DNA of 64,000 bases, taken from Acidobacteriota bacterium. GTDB taxonomy: Bacteria > Acidobacteriota > Blastocatellia > Pyrinomonadales > Pyrinomonadaceae. The notes below the pieces were generated by a model that worked only from the letters and a program-made list of their open reading frames with translations, had not been told where the DNA came from and did no database searches. A program made the position numbers and the translations under genes. The stretch lies in NCBI GenBank assembly GCA_016715115.1, contig JADKBM010000004.1, forward strand, positions 620,001 through 684,000. Reading direction: 5' to 3'. Positions 34,398 to 43,459 of the stretch are shown here, piece after piece (within the stretch, counting starts at the first letter, position 1; every line of letters begins with the position of its first letter).

Positions 34398-35486
34398 TTA
34401 TCGACGGTCTTGCAGTGCGGAATAGAACAAGCTGCCTTGCGAAAAAACGACCAGTTTGCGGTTTTGTACTGCCGCGAATGCGATTGGCATGGATGGAAGT
34501 ACCTGTTGGTGAGTCCAATCGTTGGAATCACTGGATTTGAATGCAATTCCACCGTTTCCGGTCGTGATCAGCGACAAATCGCTGTCGAGCGAAACCGTTC
34601 CATCTTCATCCCCTATCGCAGATTCATCCTTGCGCCACGACGTTCCACCATCTTTCGTCGCATAGATCACGCCTTTCGCTAAGACGGCACCTTCATTCTC
34701 GTTGCGAAAGTCCATATCTGTTTGACCGATCGCGAATTCGCCAAATACCGGCGATGATCGGTCCCACGTTTCCCCCTTGTCGGTCGATCGATAGAAAGCT
34801 CCGCTACTAAAAAGCATATATCCTCGAGCGCCTATGAACATCACTTTTTCGATGGTTCCAAGCTTGGCGTCGCCTCTCCACACAATTCGCGAAGCCCACG
34901 TCGCCGGGTTCACTTCGAGCAGGATCGGGTCGTTCTTTTGACTACCGGCGAGGAAGATACTTCCGCCGCTCCCCGACACGGCAGTCAAAAGAGTTTGATT
35001 CTTCTTCTTTTCGTCCCAATACGGAAAACTGATGACGTCAACACGTGTTTCTTCCCCGGTTCTTGCAACTCGCCAAATTTCGTCACTGTGATCGCATTGG
35101 GCAAAGACGACCACCGTGATCCCGGCCGATATTCCTGCGGTCGGCGAACATAGCTGAGGATCTCGAATCGGTTCTCGATCACGTCGAATTCCCGCGTTTC
35201 GGTCGAAATGCAACTGCGAGACCACTTTGAATTTCTGGAACTGTCCCAGGTCGCCCTTCTCATCCAACAGCGCCATTCCGTCATTTCCGATGATCAAAAA
35301 TCCGTTGTCTGACTTAACGGCAATCGACGCCGCGAATGACATCTCTATCTTCCGCATCGAGCCGAACTTCGGTGGATCATCTTTCACCAGTGGCCCACTT
35401 TCACGATCTGCGTCCGGATTCGAGCTTCTGGCGCAGTCCCAACTGGTCGTCATGATCAGCAACACAATGCAAAAGAACTTAAACAT
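34398..35486 (-). CDS. Lipoprotein with BNR-type beta-propeller
   Basis: 362 aa from the ATG at 35486. The signal MFKFFCIVLLIMTTSWDC ends in a plausible lipobox cysteine. Propeller-like repeats follow (FYRSTDKGETWDR, IYATKDGGTSWRK, IAFKSSDSNDW). It is about the length and layout of the lipoprotein at 31151 but clearly diverged. It starts ~96 bp downstream of RHS copy D, the same place the other lipoprotein takes after copy C. Candidate immunity or secretion accessory; no direct evidence. Confidence 0.78.
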   Translation of the reverse strand: MFKFFCIVLLIMTTSWDCARSSNPDADRESGPLVKDDPPKFGSMRKIEMSFAASIAVKSDNGFLIIGNDGMALLDEKGDLGQFQKFKVVSQLHFDRNAGIRRDREPIRDPQLCSPTAGISAGITVVVFAQCDHSDEIWRVARTGEETRVDVISFPYWDEKKKNQTLLTAVSGSGGSIFLAGSQKNDPILLEVNPATWASRIVWRGDAKLGTIEKVMFIGARGYMLFSSGAFYRSTDKGETWDRSSPVFGEFAIGQTDMDFRNENEGAVLAKGVIYATKDGGTSWRKDESAIGDEDGTVSLDSDLSLITTGNGGIAFKSSDSNDWTHQQVLPSMPIAFAAVQNRKLVVFSQGSLFYSALQDRR

Positions 35487-35582
35487 ATTCTCTGTACCCG
35501 TTTCGAATTCGCCAGAAAACACACCGTTGTCAAAACCTCAACAAATTCAATTCACAATATCTGGCGGCTAATCGCAATCGTC

Positions 35583-37130
35583 CTAAAGACAATCGCGATA
35601 GTAATTCTGTGCTTCCAACTTTTGGGCTTCCGTCGGCTTCACCTTGTAATTGAAATGCGGGTAATCATCTGGCTCGTTTCGCAAGAAGCCGAAGGCTTCA
35701 AATACTTCGCGAACAGTTTTCCCTTTGAATTTACCACGCTTCAACCGTCTATTTTGGAAATTTAGGCCCATGTCGAAGGCAAACCCAGCGCCATGATTAC
35801 TTCGCCCTGGATAATCATTCGGCGTTACACGGGCAGCCTTCTTGATGTTAGGATAAGGGATATTTTCCCCGTTGGCGGCGGCTTTCTGGTTTTCCTGATA
35901 ACGACGCCAATACTCGACCTGCACGTCGAACGGTCGGAATAAATCGGTGAATCCAACGACAACGCCGCCTTCCGCGATTGCCCATACGGCGTCGTTGAAG
36001 TCCTGTGCCACGATTGCATTCAGGTACGGCGTCTTACTCACGGCTCCATCAGAGGATGCATCTGAAGCGTTGTTTGAAACGTCAACCAACACCTTATTGT
36101 TGCAATCAGTCGGAGGGAGTGGCGGCGGTAGCGGATCAGGACCCGAAGCGGAAGTAACATGCGAAACGGGATCATCCGTCGACGGCGTTCCCCGCATTCC
36201 GTTCATCAAACCCGACGCGCCCCAGGATGAGTCTAGCTGAAAGTAGCGCGTGGCTGTCCCGACACAAAAGTCGTTGCCCGGCGACACCGTGCACGGCCCG
36301 TCCGAGTCGATCCATTGACCATCCCGGTTCGATATTCTGACGGCGGCTTCGACCACTCCGAAGATCCCGCCCATCCGGCCCGAATTGATCAGATCCCTGG
36401 CGTAGTCTTCCGGTACCGGGAGGCCGTCGACGAGATAGTTTCCGCGCCCCGGGCGGTAGCCTTGGGCGGTGCCGTCGAGGTTGATTCCCGAACCGCCTGA
36501 ATCGCCGACGGGCGGGTCGGTGTTGAGCGTCACGTACGGTCCCGCATCCGCGACGTTGCGTCCGAGAGCGTCGTACTCGCCCGCGCGGGCGTTCGAATTT
36601 ACAAGGTTGCCGGCGTTGTCGGTCCGCTGAAGGCTCGCCAGCGACGGGTCCTGATGGATGAACGTCAGTTTCTCGGTCGTCGTGCTGCCGATCGTCACCA
36701 GTTCCTGCTCGGCGAGCGTCGTCCCGTTCGCCGGCACGAAGGTTTTCAATTTCCGCCCCGTCTGATCCGTCTCCGACAGGACCGCTCCCGTCACCGACGA
36801 CCGCAGATAATAGTTCGCCTGCGGCGCGGGATCGGTCGATCCGAAGTTCTTCACGCGTTTTGCCAACCGCCCGTTGCCGTCGAACCAATCCCGCGTCGGC
36901 GCCATCGGAAGCCCGCTGTCGGGATCGAACTGCGACGTCCTGACCAAACGTCCGGCCGCATCGACCGTGTAGCTCGCCTCGTCGTCGATGGTAATGTTCC
37001 CCTCGGCGTCGTAACTCCAGTACGGACTGCGGTTCGTGTTGTCGTAAGAATAGTTCGACGTGTGCTGCGTGTTGTAATAGGCGCCGGAAAACTGCGTGAT
37101 GTGACCGAAAGCATCGTGCGTGTAGTTCAT
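35583..37130 (-). CDS. Displaced RHS tail with M15 (VanY-like) peptidase toxin domain, copy D
   Basis: 515 aa counted from the ATG at 37130; the RHS frame actually opens at ~37216 without a start codon. Residues 1-~335 equal copy C almost base for base (1052-bp match, 36121-37172 against 32714-33765). After the SASGPDPLPPP hinge the end is different: residues ~360-515 carry SNHGAGFAFD (His446, Asp453) and PHF (His492), the zinc ligands of M15 D-Ala-D-Ala carboxypeptidases, plus GFTDLFRPFD. The likely target is peptidoglycan. It is preceded by the 3' end of a small secreted-protein gene, to which the RHS frame is joined abruptly. Confidence 0.85.
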   Translation of the reverse strand: MNYTHDAFGHITQFSGAYYNTQHTSNYSYDNTNRSPYWSYDAEGNITIDDEASYTVDAAGRLVRTSQFDPDSGLPMAPTRDWFDGNGRLAKRVKNFGSTDPAPQANYYLRSSVTGAVLSETDQTGRKLKTFVPANGTTLAEQELVTIGSTTTEKLTFIHQDPSLASLQRTDNAGNLVNSNARAGEYDALGRNVADAGPYVTLNTDPPVGDSGGSGINLDGTAQGYRPGRGNYLVDGLPVPEDYARDLINSGRMGGIFGVVEAAVRISNRDGQWIDSDGPCTVSPGNDFCVGTATRYFQLDSSWGASGLMNGMRGTPSTDDPVSHVTSASGPDPLPPPLPPTDCNNKVLVDVSNNASDASSDGAVSKTPYLNAIVAQDFNDAVWAIAEGGVVVGFTDLFRPFDVQVEYWRRYQENQKAAANGENIPYPNIKKAARVTPNDYPGRSNHGAGFAFDMGLNFQNRRLKRGKFKGKTVREVFEAFGFLRNEPDDYPHFNYKVKPTEAQKLEAQNYYRDCL

Positions 37131-37172
37131 CGTGTACGGAATGTTGATCGCGTTGTCGGTATCGCCGCGCGC
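36121..37172. repeat. RHS-core direct repeat, copy D (1052 bp)
   Basis: This partner of copy C carries a few dozen mostly silent changes. Upstream it abuts the 3' end of the gene at 37218-37724. Confidence 0.92.
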
Positions 37173-37217
37173 CGGAGCCCCGGATTTCGCCTGCCGTTTC
37201 CCAATCTCGTCCGGATC

Positions 37218-37724
37218 TTACTTCCGTTTCGATCGGTCAATTATCTCTTTTCGTATCGATTCAAAATCCATATCGATTGACCGATCAACTGCGTCGGCCC
37301 CCTCGTCCGATACGATCTTAAGGGTCATCAGTTCCTCCAGCAGTTCCGCCCGTTTCGAAAAAACCTTCGTCTCGCTGTCAATGCGGTCGATCGCAATTAT
37401 TAATAACAGCCGGAACAACGCCCTTTTCTCGGTACGAATTCGTGAAAAAATTCCAAGGACCTTCTTGTTGCCGTTTTTGATAATGTATCGGAGAAAATCT
37501 CCTTTGCCGCCCTCGAAGGCGACCTGCGAGTACAAATAGATGTCGATCTGTTTATCGACCGGATAGGAATTGAACTTAACGGAACGAGCGGCACCATCTG
37601 ATTCCGGGATCAAACAGATTTCACGATATTCAACCTCGCCCGGATCCTGTTGTGCGAAACAGGCAACCCCGAACAGTCCATGAAACCAAACAACCAATAC
37701 ACAACCAATCAAGCCAACTTTCAT
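37218..37724 (-). CDS. Small secreted protein, paralogue of 28427-28939
   Basis: 168 aa. The signal sequence ends in LFGVAC, the ribosome binding site is AGGAG, and the mature protein contains EVEYREICLIPES, VKFNSYPVDKQIDIYLYSQ and FSKRAELLEELMTL. It is the downstream member of a duplicated two-gene set (with 37878-38375). Its stop codon is followed within a few bases by an RHS frame that has no start, so the RHS copy was joined directly behind it. No domain is recognised. Confidence 0.75.
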   Translation of the reverse strand: MKVGLIGCVLVVWFHGLFGVACFAQQDPGEVEYREICLIPESDGAARSVKFNSYPVDKQIDIYLYSQVAFEGGKGDFLRYIIKNGNKKVLGIFSRIRTEKRALFRLLLIIAIDRIDSETKVFSKRAELLEELMTLKIVSDEGADAVDRSIDMDFESIRKEIIDRSKRK

Positions 37725-37877
37725 CGCAAAGCTCCTCTTTCTTCATTTGGATTTCATCATTTCGGCAACGCCTTTTCTTTCGCGGGACTCTGCCCTTTAG
37801 CACTGCCTTTGCCGCCGGCGGAGCACACGAGTTCACACTATTTACGCCGCCGTTGCTCGGGATTTATCATCTGACAA

Positions 37878-38375
37878 TCACTTCCTCTTCAAGTCGACCT
37901 TAACATAATCCTTTCCGGGTTCGGGGATATAAGTAAAGTGCTCTCGGTTTTCATCCCGATAGTATCTGGCCTCAAGCAAATTCGGGTCGGACGGCTTTTG
38001 ATCAGTACCTCCACGACCGGTTGCGGCACAGTCGCGAAATTGCTCCCAATCTGTGATAACCACTATGCTAAGTATTTTTGCATCCGTATACTTCGGGGCA
38101 AGTCGAGCGAACAGCTTAGTGAGATTTTCTTTTGTGAACAACTTCTTGTCCATAAAGACAAAAATATCGCGCGATTTCGGTGTGAATCGATCGTCAGAAA
38201 CGATCAGGTAACGGAAGTCAATCAGGTCACAATCCTCATTTTCCTTTTGAGCCTTCACGTCAACTGAAATCGGATCCTTTGAATCGCTGTGCCAGAGCGA
38301 ATGCGTGAGCAGCATAAGGCCGGCGCTGGTCAAAACGGCGAAAAGTAGTTGAACACGATGCGATTTTCTTGACAT
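37878..38375 (-). CDS. Small membrane-anchored or secreted protein, paralogue of 29088-29594
   Basis: 165 aa from the ATG at 38375, preferred because GGAGAAAG lies just upstream of it; the ATG at 38387 would add MEKE. The hydrophobic N-terminal segment is VQLLFAVLTSAGLMLL. The mature domain has DIFVFMDKKLFTKENLTKLF and the same C-terminal 40 residues as its paralogue (RYYRDENREHFTYIPEP, DYVKVDLKRK). It directly follows the orphan HEVVH tail at 38412, the place expected for a cognate immunity gene. Confidence 0.75.
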   Translation of the reverse strand: MSRKSHRVQLLFAVLTSAGLMLLTHSLWHSDSKDPISVDVKAQKENEDCDLIDFRYLIVSDDRFTPKSRDIFVFMDKKLFTKENLTKLFARLAPKYTDAKILSIVVITDWEQFRDCAATGRGGTDQKPSDPNLLEARYYRDENREHFTYIPEPGKDYVKVDLKRK

Positions 38376-38411
38376 TTCTTTCTCCATTTATGAATTCTCA
38401 ATCCGAAAATC

Positions 38412-39017
38412 TTACGGGATTGAGTTACCAAACCTGTCTTCTGTTCTGCAACCGGTATTGAAAAACCTGGAAACAGTCCGAGAGTCGCTCTCATTTGGAC
38501 GTTTGTCGATATCAAATTTCGTAATGAGTATATGATCGAGGTTCCTCCAACTAGTAGCTGAGTCGCTTGAAAAAATCGATGGATAAACTAAATGGACAAC
38601 CTCATGCAGCAATAATCGAGGATTGTTTCGAATATCCGACTTCGATCCGCGGAAATAAATTCTGGCCTGCCCTGGTCGCTTGTAATAGTACCCGTCGACG
38701 GCACCGTTTATCGTTAAGGCGACGGAACTTCCGGGATTCTGCGCATCAAACGCTTCCAATATTCCCTGCCCTGCTTTTGCACCGTCGCCAAAAAAGTACA
38801 ACGCCCTCTCACCGCCGCGAGCGAAGGCAACGTATGCACAATATCCCCGATCGATCCAAGTCTTACAACGAGAATCCGCATTGCCTTTATGGTAAGCGGC
38901 AATGAAAATGAAGTTCGGAAAACAAGAATTAAACATCTGCATTCGAGTGTTCAAAATTGTTGTGGGGCTCGTCGTGTTTGTTATACACTCATTGATGGGA
39001 CAAGCGTAGGTGACCAA
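38412..39017 (-). pseudogene. Orphan toxin tail with HEVVH metallopeptidase motif
   Basis: A ~200-codon minus-strand frame opens at an in-frame stop near 39062, with only a TTG (39017) or internal ATGs as possible starts. The C-terminal half has LLLHEVVHLVYP (HExxH at ~138-142 from the TTG), preceded by RIYFRGSKSDIRNNPRL. That resembles the variable metallopeptidase ends of RHS toxins, but no RHS core is attached. It is probably a displaced toxin end that cannot be translated efficiently on its own. A small secreted-protein gene follows, as in the other cassettes. Confidence 0.6.
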
Positions 39018-39086
39018 ATCGCGTAAATCGCTAATCCAGAGTCTCTTTTGTTCATCTCAGACTTACAATTCGAACCTTAAACCCAT

Positions 39087-42000
39087 ATGTATAGATTCGT
39101 CGTCCATAGTCGTTTTATCCCATTAGTTTTATTGCTAACCTCGACTTGTGCCGCAATTTGGTGGACCGGTGTTTCGGCCTCCGCCAGCAAGTTCGTGCCG
39201 AACACAAAGGAACCGAAAAGTTCCGAAGCCAAAACTGCCAAAGCCGAAGTCACCTCGCCGCAATTTGTCACAAGCATTAACGCATTCGCTAGACGGTCAA
39301 ATGCTCTTGTTTACCATTCGCAAAGCAACAAAATCTACGCCAGTATTCCCAGCGGAACCGATTCCATTGGTAATTCAATTGTAACAATCGATCCGACGAC
39401 GGGAGCTATCGAAAAAAGCGTTTGGGTCGGCAGCGAGCCGAATAAGCTTGTGTTAGCAAATGACGGGAATTCGCTGTATGTTACGTTGGACGGAGCGCGG
39501 GCGATCAGGCGGTTTGATATCTCTTCCGGTTCAGCAGGCCAACTCTTTCCGGCTGGCATTAGTGCCGCGTATGGGGCATTATTGCCATTTGATCTTGCAG
39601 TCTCGCCCACAAATTCCAGCGTCGTGGCAGTGTCTCGAATTGACGCGGTTACTTCCAGTTCGAGGGGGATAGCGATCTTCGACGATGGTGTGCAAAGAAC
39701 AAATGTCGGTGGTTCGGGCGAGGCAATAACTTTTGCGGATACCGACACATTACTTTTCGGTAACACCTTTTATAGTAACCTTCTGCAAAGAATGACGATT
39801 AATGCTGGTGGTATAGCTTCTGTCTCATCAGCTCCGGGATCGGCAGGCAAGCAACTGAGGTTTATTGGTGGACGTCTCTACAATTCATATGGACAGGTTT
39901 TGGATCCTGTATCTGGGAACGCGATCGGCACGTTTCCCCGGGCCGACTCCTATGGCTCGGAACGTCCATTCTGTGTTGACATTCAGTCGCGCCGCGCTTT
40001 TTTTGCGATACGCGGAAACACCGGAATAGAGATTAGTGCGTATGACATCGATACTTTTGTCCTGATAGGAACCATTGCTATTGGCGTTTCTGGATATCCG
40101 GTCGACATTGTTCGTTGGGGATCAAATGGGGTTGCAATTAGCGTTGAGGACAATCTAACCTATTTCGTTCAGTCGGACTTGATAGGCCCAGGAATAATTC
40201 TGCCGCCGGCCCCGACGCCGACACCTTCACCCTCGCCCGCCGTCATGTCGTTTATCAGGCGCGTAAATGTTCGCAATAACGACATCTTGTACAATCAGTC
40301 CGACGGGAACATATATGCAAGCATTCCAGGTGTTGCGGGTCCCGGTCTAGGGAATACAATCACGAGAATTGATCCAAACAACGGAAATGTCATTTCTTCA
40401 ACTTTTGTTGGGAGCGAACCGGCAAAGCTTGCGCTCTCGAATGATGGCGGTACGCTTTACACACATCTGCGCGGAGCTAACGCAATTCGCCGCTTTGATA
40501 CCGCTAATCAAACCTCGGGATTACAATTCAGTTTGCCCTTCAGCAATTACAATGTCGTCGATCTTCTTGTCTTACCAGGTTCAACTGATTCTTTAGTAGT
40601 ATCCCGAGGATCAGACGGAGTCAAGATATATGACAACGGTTTTGCGAGACCCTTGTCGGCAAACATTTTTGGTGGAGATCTCGAACATAATGGAACGCCG
40701 AACGTGATATACGCTTTTGACGGCGCAACGCCGTCAAGCCTTTCGAAACTTGCGGTTGACGCCAACGGCCTCAGCGTTTTGAACACGTTTCGTTGGGTTA
40801 CCGAAATTGCAAATCAAAATATTTTGTTTGAGTCCGGACGGCTGTATACCAACCAAGGCCGTGTCTTAGATCCGGAGACAGGAGCAATTTCAGGACAGTT
40901 TTACCCACCGGGATCGTATTTTGGAGGACAATCAATTGTTGTTGATTCAAATTTGAGAAAGGCATTTATGCTCACGAGCGACAGTATCGTAGCGTTCGAT
41001 ATGGATACGTATAATTTGCAGGGTACAATTCCTTATCCGAATCCGTACCCGAATATATCCCCATCGAACCTTATCCGTTGGGGTGCCAACGGATTGGCTT
41101 TTCGAGTGGGAGCCAGCGATGGAAATAGTTCGATTTTCATAGTCCAGAGTCCCCTCGTCTCGGCTTCTGGAACGCTTCCGCTTGGGTATGCACTTGAGCG
41201 ATCATCGGGTTCCGTATACGAAGGGGCAGCGAATGCAACTATCAATGTATTTAGAAGCGGAAATACGGCAGTCGCGAGCTCGGTTAACTATGCGACTTTA
41301 GACGGGACAGCAACCGCCGGATCGGATTATGTGCCCATAAACGGGACGCTGAACTTCGCGGTCGGTGAAACCGTAAAGCAACTTAGTATTCACACAATTA
41401 ATGACAACGTTTATGAAGGAGTCGAATCCCTAAGTCTGGTTCTTAGCAATCCGACCGGTCCAAACTCGGAAATTATCGCTCCGGCGTCGTGTGCGTTTTC
41501 TATAATTGATGGCCAATACAGACCTTACATATCGTCAGCTCAGAGCATTTCTGTCACGGAACCATCAGTTGGAGGCCCACGATCTGTCGATATTCCAGTA
41601 GTGCTTACGAATCAATCGACAGAAACGGTAACGGTCGATTTCCAAACCATGAACGGTACCGCGACGGCCGGGAGCGACTACGTTGCGACGAGCGGCACTC
41701 TTACGTTTTCTCCATTACAAACTTCAGCCACAGTTTCTGTTCAGATATTGGGCGACCGTGTATATGAAGGGAATGAGAACTTCTATCTTAGATTGTCGAA
41801 TCCGATCAATTCCTCCGGTCTTGGCAACTTGCAGACCAATCTAACAATCTTGAACTTTGTTAATAAGCCTCAGTTTGCCGATTTTGATGGTGATTCGAAG
41901 ACGGATTTGTCGATATTTAGGCCGTCGACTGGGCAGTGGTGGTATCAGCGGAGCAGCGACGGGCAGGTGCCGGCGCTTCAATTTGGGATGGCGACGGACA

Positions 42001-42701
42001 AGATCGTGCCGGGAGATTTCACGGGTGACGGGAAGACGGATATCGCTTTTTGGCGGCCCTCGACCGGTTTCTGGTTTATTCTCAGAAGCGAGGATTCTTC
42101 ATTCTTCTCGTTCCCGTTTGGTGCGAACGGAGATATTCCGGCTCCGGCTGATTACGACGGCGACGGCATGACCGATCCGGCGGTTTTCCGGCCTTCGACC
42201 TCGACGTGGTTTGTCTTGAATTCGGGCGGCGGCGGGACTTCGATATTGAATTTCGGTCTCTCGACGGACAAGCCTGTCACGGCCGATTACGACGGCGACG
42301 GCAAAGTGGACATCGCGGTCTTTCGCCCCGGTGACGGCTCATGGTGGTATCTGCGAAGCTCGGACACACAGGTTCGCGTCTTCAGCTTTGGAGTCTCGAC
42401 CGACCGTCCCGTGCAGGACGACTACACCGGCGACGGCAAAGCCGACATCGCGGTCTTCAGGCCCTCGACTGGCTTCTGGTACGTTTTGAGATCGGAAGAC
42501 TTCTCGTTCTATGCGTTCCCGTTTGGTACGACGGGCGATGTGCCGGTGCCGGGCGATTACGACGGCGACGGCAAGGCCGACGCGGCCATCTTCCGCCCGT
42601 CGACCTCGACGTGGTACGCCCAGCTCCCGACCGCCGGCATTCTTATCCAGCAGTTCGGCGCAGCGGGCGACCTGCCGGTACCGAATGCGTTTGTCCATTA
42701 A
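39087..42701 (+). CDS. Large secreted protein: two propellers, two Calx-beta domains, six FG-GAP-like repeats
   Basis: 1204 aa. The signal/anchor segment spans ~12-33. Residues ~60-370 and ~385-700 are two related seven-bladed-type propellers (VWVGSEPNKLVLANDGNSLY and FVGSEPAKLALSNDGGTLY match), joined by a PTPTPSPSP linker. Two Calx-beta domains follow (~700-815 and ~815-925), each with the GTATAGSDY motif. From ~930 there are six D-x-D-G-D / FRPST-W repeats like those ending the sugar dehydrogenase at 15234. A surface adhesin-like or matrix role fits the domains. The 5' three quarters are clearly A/T-richer than the repeat end, so the two parts probably have different histories. Confidence 0.85.
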   Translation: MYRFVVHSRFIPLVLLLTSTCAAIWWTGVSASASKFVPNTKEPKSSEAKTAKAEVTSPQFVTSINAFARRSNALVYHSQSNKIYASIPSGTDSIGNSIVTIDPTTGAIEKSVWVGSEPNKLVLANDGNSLYVTLDGARAIRRFDISSGSAGQLFPAGISAAYGALLPFDLAVSPTNSSVVAVSRIDAVTSSSRGIAIFDDGVQRTNVGGSGEAITFADTDTLLFGNTFYSNLLQRMTINAGGIASVSSAPGSAGKQLRFIGGRLYNSYGQVLDPVSGNAIGTFPRADSYGSERPFCVDIQSRRAFFAIRGNTGIEISAYDIDTFVLIGTIAIGVSGYPVDIVRWGSNGVAISVEDNLTYFVQSDLIGPGIILPPAPTPTPSPSPAVMSFIRRVNVRNNDILYNQSDGNIYASIPGVAGPGLGNTITRIDPNNGNVISSTFVGSEPAKLALSNDGGTLYTHLRGANAIRRFDTANQTSGLQFSLPFSNYNVVDLLVLPGSTDSLVVSRGSDGVKIYDNGFARPLSANIFGGDLEHNGTPNVIYAFDGATPSSLSKLAVDANGLSVLNTFRWVTEIANQNILFESGRLYTNQGRVLDPETGAISGQFYPPGSYFGGQSIVVDSNLRKAFMLTSDSIVAFDMDTYNLQGTIPYPNPYPNISPSNLIRWGANGLAFRVGASDGNSSIFIVQSPLVSASGTLPLGYALERSSGSVYEGAANATINVFRSGNTAVASSVNYATLDGTATAGSDYVPINGTLNFAVGETVKQLSIHTINDNVYEGVESLSLVLSNPTGPNSEIIAPASCAFSIIDGQYRPYISSAQSISVTEPSVGGPRSVDIPVVLTNQSTETVTVDFQTMNGTATAGSDYVATSGTLTFSPLQTSATVSVQILGDRVYEGNENFYLRLSNPINSSGLGNLQTNLTILNFVNKPQFADFDGDSKTDLSIFRPSTGQWWYQRSSDGQVPALQFGMATDKIVPGDFTGDGKTDIAFWRPSTGFWFILRSEDSSFFSFPFGANGDIPAPADYDGDGMTDPAVFRPSTSTWFVLNSGGGGTSILNFGLSTDKPVTADYDGDGKVDIAVFRPGDGSWWYLRSSDTQVRVFSFGVSTDRPVQDDYTGDGKADIAVFRPSTGFWYVLRSEDFSFYAFPFGTTGDVPVPGDYDGDGKADAAIFRPSTSTWYAQLPTAGILIQQFGAAGDLPVPNAFVH

Positions 42702-42939
42702 AAATCGGTAAGCAGGTCAAATACGGGCGAGCAGGGCCTGAAATCTTCATTCGTTTCTTTAGAGGGTCGAGCACGCTCCTTTAGGTTCGGCCGAGGACCT
42801 TCTGATAGACCTTCGACGGAGGCGCATTGGAATCCGCGAAAAGAGCAACATACGCGAAGCGGACGCCGCAAGATCAATTATCTTCGCCCGTTTCGCGGGG
42901 GAAAACTACTCGACCGAGTGATCGGTTTGAATCTTGAAA
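42702..42939. other. Intergenic stretch after the 1204-aa gene
   Basis: No gene, hairpin or repeat is supported between the stop and the terminator of RNA copy 2. Confidence 0.4.
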
Positions 42940-43459
42940 CAAAAAATTAAGAGCCGTGTCGATTTCTCGACCCGGCCCTTAATTTTGTCCTTAAACGTCC
43001 GCCGAAGCTTCTTTTTAAGGTTGGCGGCTTTCAAATGTACACCCTACTCGCCGCCGTTTTTTGTATACCGAACATCGTTCAACGGAGAACCGATTCCGGT
43101 CAGCAATTCTACTCTGCTTTCGCATTTCGCGCCTCGTCTTTCGATCCGGCTTGCCGCTAGGTTTTTGTTGTGGTGGCTTTTCCTCCACCGCCGGTTACGT
43201 TCCCGGCAACGAGGCCTGCCGACTTTCGCCTGCAGACGACTTTCGCTCCTCTCCGGTGGTTCCTTGCCGTCGAGCGCCTTCCGTTTTTATCCGGATGGCC
43301 TGAGATCGCCTTTCGGCTCTCTCGCGAGCCAAGCCTTTCGGCTTCGATCCAGGGCGTAATAGCAACTAGTTTCCGTTTTCGCTGCTCTCGAACGGTGCGT
43401 CACCGCTCCGCTCGCCTCTCCCTGGGCCGGTCAAAATGCCCGTAAGCAATCTCGACTAT
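42940..43459 (-). ncRNA. Candidate ~520-nt structured non-coding RNA, copy 2
   Basis: This is the second copy of the element at 24905-25392. Changes relative to copy 1 keep or improve pairing. In one hairpin copy 1 reads GAGGGAGCT-GAAA-GGCGAACTC while copy 2 reads GAGAGAGCC-GAAA-GGCGATCTC, turning a G-A mismatch and a U-G pair into A-U and C-G pairs. The promoter boxes at 43493-43466 are identical to copy 1. Between the shared part and the terminator, copy 2 has ~40 extra bases. No protein frame survives in both copies. Confidence 0.65.
42941..42988 (-). terminator. Terminator of structured RNA copy 2
   Basis: An 18-bp stem on the minus strand (arms at 42967-42984 and 42945-42962, one mismatch and one G-U) is capped by GAAA (42963-42966) and followed by TTTTTTGTTT. 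Position, stem length and loop equal the copy 1 terminator, but the stem sequence is different. Confidence 0.8.

Noticed and set aside
37630..37874. Small ORFs in the duplicated spacer between the two secreted-protein genes
   Set aside because: Frame is interrupted in the sister copy near 28960-29080, so protein coding is not conserved.
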